From an uncultured Gammaproteobacteria bacterium (GTDB lineage: Bacteria > Pseudomonadota > Gammaproteobacteria > Ga0077536), in NCBI GenBank assembly GCA_903866355.1, contig CAIPNE010000618.1:1-6057 (forward strand): a stretch of 6,057 nt of DNA. Direction: 5' to 3'. The notes below the pieces were generated by a model. That model saw only the letters and a list, made by a program, of their open reading frames with translations, had not been told where the DNA came from and did not search any database. Positions 5,357 to 6,057 of this stretch are shown here, piece by piece; within the stretch, counting starts at the first letter, position 1; each line of letters opens with the position of its first letter. The position numbers were made by a program, and so were the translations under genes.

Positions 5357-6057
5357 ATGAGTTCTCACCGCCGAATCCTAGTTACCAGCGCGCTGCCCTA
5401 CGCCAATGGTCCCATCCATATTGGCCACTTGGTGGAATATATCCAGACGGACATCTGGGTGCGCTATCAAAAAATGCGCGGACATGAGTGCTGGTATGTT
5501 TGTGCGGATGACGCACACGGCACCGCCATCATGTTACGGGCCGAGCAAGAAGGCGTGACACCAGAGGCGCTCATCGCGGAGGTCTGGGCCAACCACCGCA
5601 GCGATTTCGCCGGCTTCAATGTGGCTTTCGATAATTACCACACCACGCATTCGCCGGAAAATCGCGCTATTTCTGCGCTCATTTATGCGCGCTTGCGGGA
5701 TGCCGGCCACACCACCGTGCGCACGATCAGCCAAGCGTACGACCCGCTGAAACAACTGTTTCTGCCCGACCGATTCATCCGCGGAACCTGCCCCCGCTGC
5801 GCGACGCCGGACCAGTACGGCGATAATTGCGAACATTGCGGCGCCACCTATACGCCTACGGACTTAATCGATGCGGTCTCCGCGCTGAGCGGCGTGCCGC
5901 CGGTGCAGCGCGATAGCGAACATGTTTTTTTCTGTCTGGGACATTTTGAAGCGGTACTGCGCGATTGGCTGACACGCAGCGATCTCCAGCCTGGCGTCGT
6001 GAACAAGCTGCAGGAATGGTTTGATGTGGGTTTGCAGGACTGGGATATTTCGCGGGA
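5357..6057 (+). CDS. metG: MetG, methionyl-tRNA synthetase (N-terminal part, cut by window edge)
   Basis: This is a class I aminoacyl-tRNA synthetase that charges tRNA(Met) and initiator tRNA with methionine in the cytoplasm. The 233 residues present start at the ATG 5357-5359. They include the strand and nucleotide-binding loop LVTSALPYANGPIHIGHLVEY at about 8-28, whose HIGH motif is His21-Ile-Gly-His24. CADDAHGTAI follows at 49-58. The zinc knuckle of the connective domain has Cys145/Cys148 and Cys158/Cys161 in CPRC...CEHC, flanked by FLPDRF and QYGDNC. DSEHVFF is at about 187-193. The KMSKS loop, anticodon-binding domain and any C-terminal EMAP-type domain lie beyond base 6057. One complete CxxC pair set is present, so a single zinc knuckle is visible here, and this region normally holds both knuckles of the E. 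coli type. The Shine-Dalgarno sequence is weak. The gene is divergent to mrp. Confidence 0.97.
   Translation, partial: MSSHRRILVTSALPYANGPIHIGHLVEYIQTDIWVRYQKMRGHECWYVCADDAHGTAIMLRAEQEGVTPEALIAEVWANHRSDFAGFNVAFDNYHTTHSPENRAISALIYARLRDAGHTTVRTISQAYDPLKQLFLPDRFIRGTCPRCATPDQYGDNCEHCGATYTPTDLIDAVSALSGVPPVQRDSEHVFFCLGHFEAVLRDWLTRSDLQPGVVNKLQEWFDVGLQDWDISR

Noticed and set aside
5534..5836. 100-residue minus-strand open frame opposite metG
   Set aside because: It is an antisense shadow of the conserved metG catalytic and zinc-knuckle region.
1..6057. Mobile element, prophage, CRISPR array, tRNA/rRNA or defence system
   Set aside because: There are no transposase or integrase frames, no direct-repeat arrays, no cloverleaf-like sequence and no defence domains. 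All genes are conserved housekeeping types with uniform composition.

Overview
This window is an ordinary chromosomal stretch of core-metabolism genes. Coding density is high, intergenic gaps are short, and there are no mobile elements, no RNA genes and no CRISPR repeats that I can see. The protein signatures point to a proteobacterium on the beta/gamma side. Evidence for this is a 188-residue dCTP deaminase of the beta-proteobacterial/xanthomonad type, a long-form IspG (416 residues against about 372 in enterics), Mpl (a cell-wall recycling ligase of beta/gamma-proteobacteria), and the metG <-> mrp divergent pair with dcd behind mrp, an order also known from Pseudomonas. No genus can be named from the sequence alone.

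Layout: bases 1-562 (minus) hold the N-terminal 187 residues of Mpl, cut by the left edge. Bases 620-1870 (minus) hold ispG, 57 bp upstream of mpl and on the same strand. Bases 1970-2662 (minus) hold an OmpR-type response regulator without a neighbouring histidine kinase. A 179-bp divergent intergenic region follows, with a good TATAAT box and a candidate minus-strand promoter. Bases 2842-3485 (plus) hold msrB and a TusA-like CPxP protein that overlap by ATGA. They converge on dcd (3498-4064, minus), with a hairpin between the stop codons. dcd lies 29 bp behind mrp/apbC (4094-5182, minus). After 174 bp, metG (5357 to the right edge, plus) runs out of the window with 233 residues present.

Functionally the window combines cell-wall recycling (Mpl), the MEP isoprenoid pathway (IspG, an Fe-S enzyme), Fe-S cluster delivery (Mrp), repair of oxidised methionine (MsrB), sulfur trafficking (TusA-like), pyrimidine deoxynucleotide supply (Dcd) and methionyl-tRNA synthesis (MetG). 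A loose redox/sulfur/Fe-S theme runs through msrB-tusA, mrp and ispG. This is inference from proximity and not a demonstrated system.

I did not find a convincing undescribed system. The points most worth a second look are the translationally coupled msrB-tusA pair next to an orphan response regulator, the loss of the usual second cysteine in MsrB, and a perfect inverted repeat that overlaps the candidate ispG promoter. Two start codons (response regulator, mrp) should be moved 15 codons downstream from the longest open frame.
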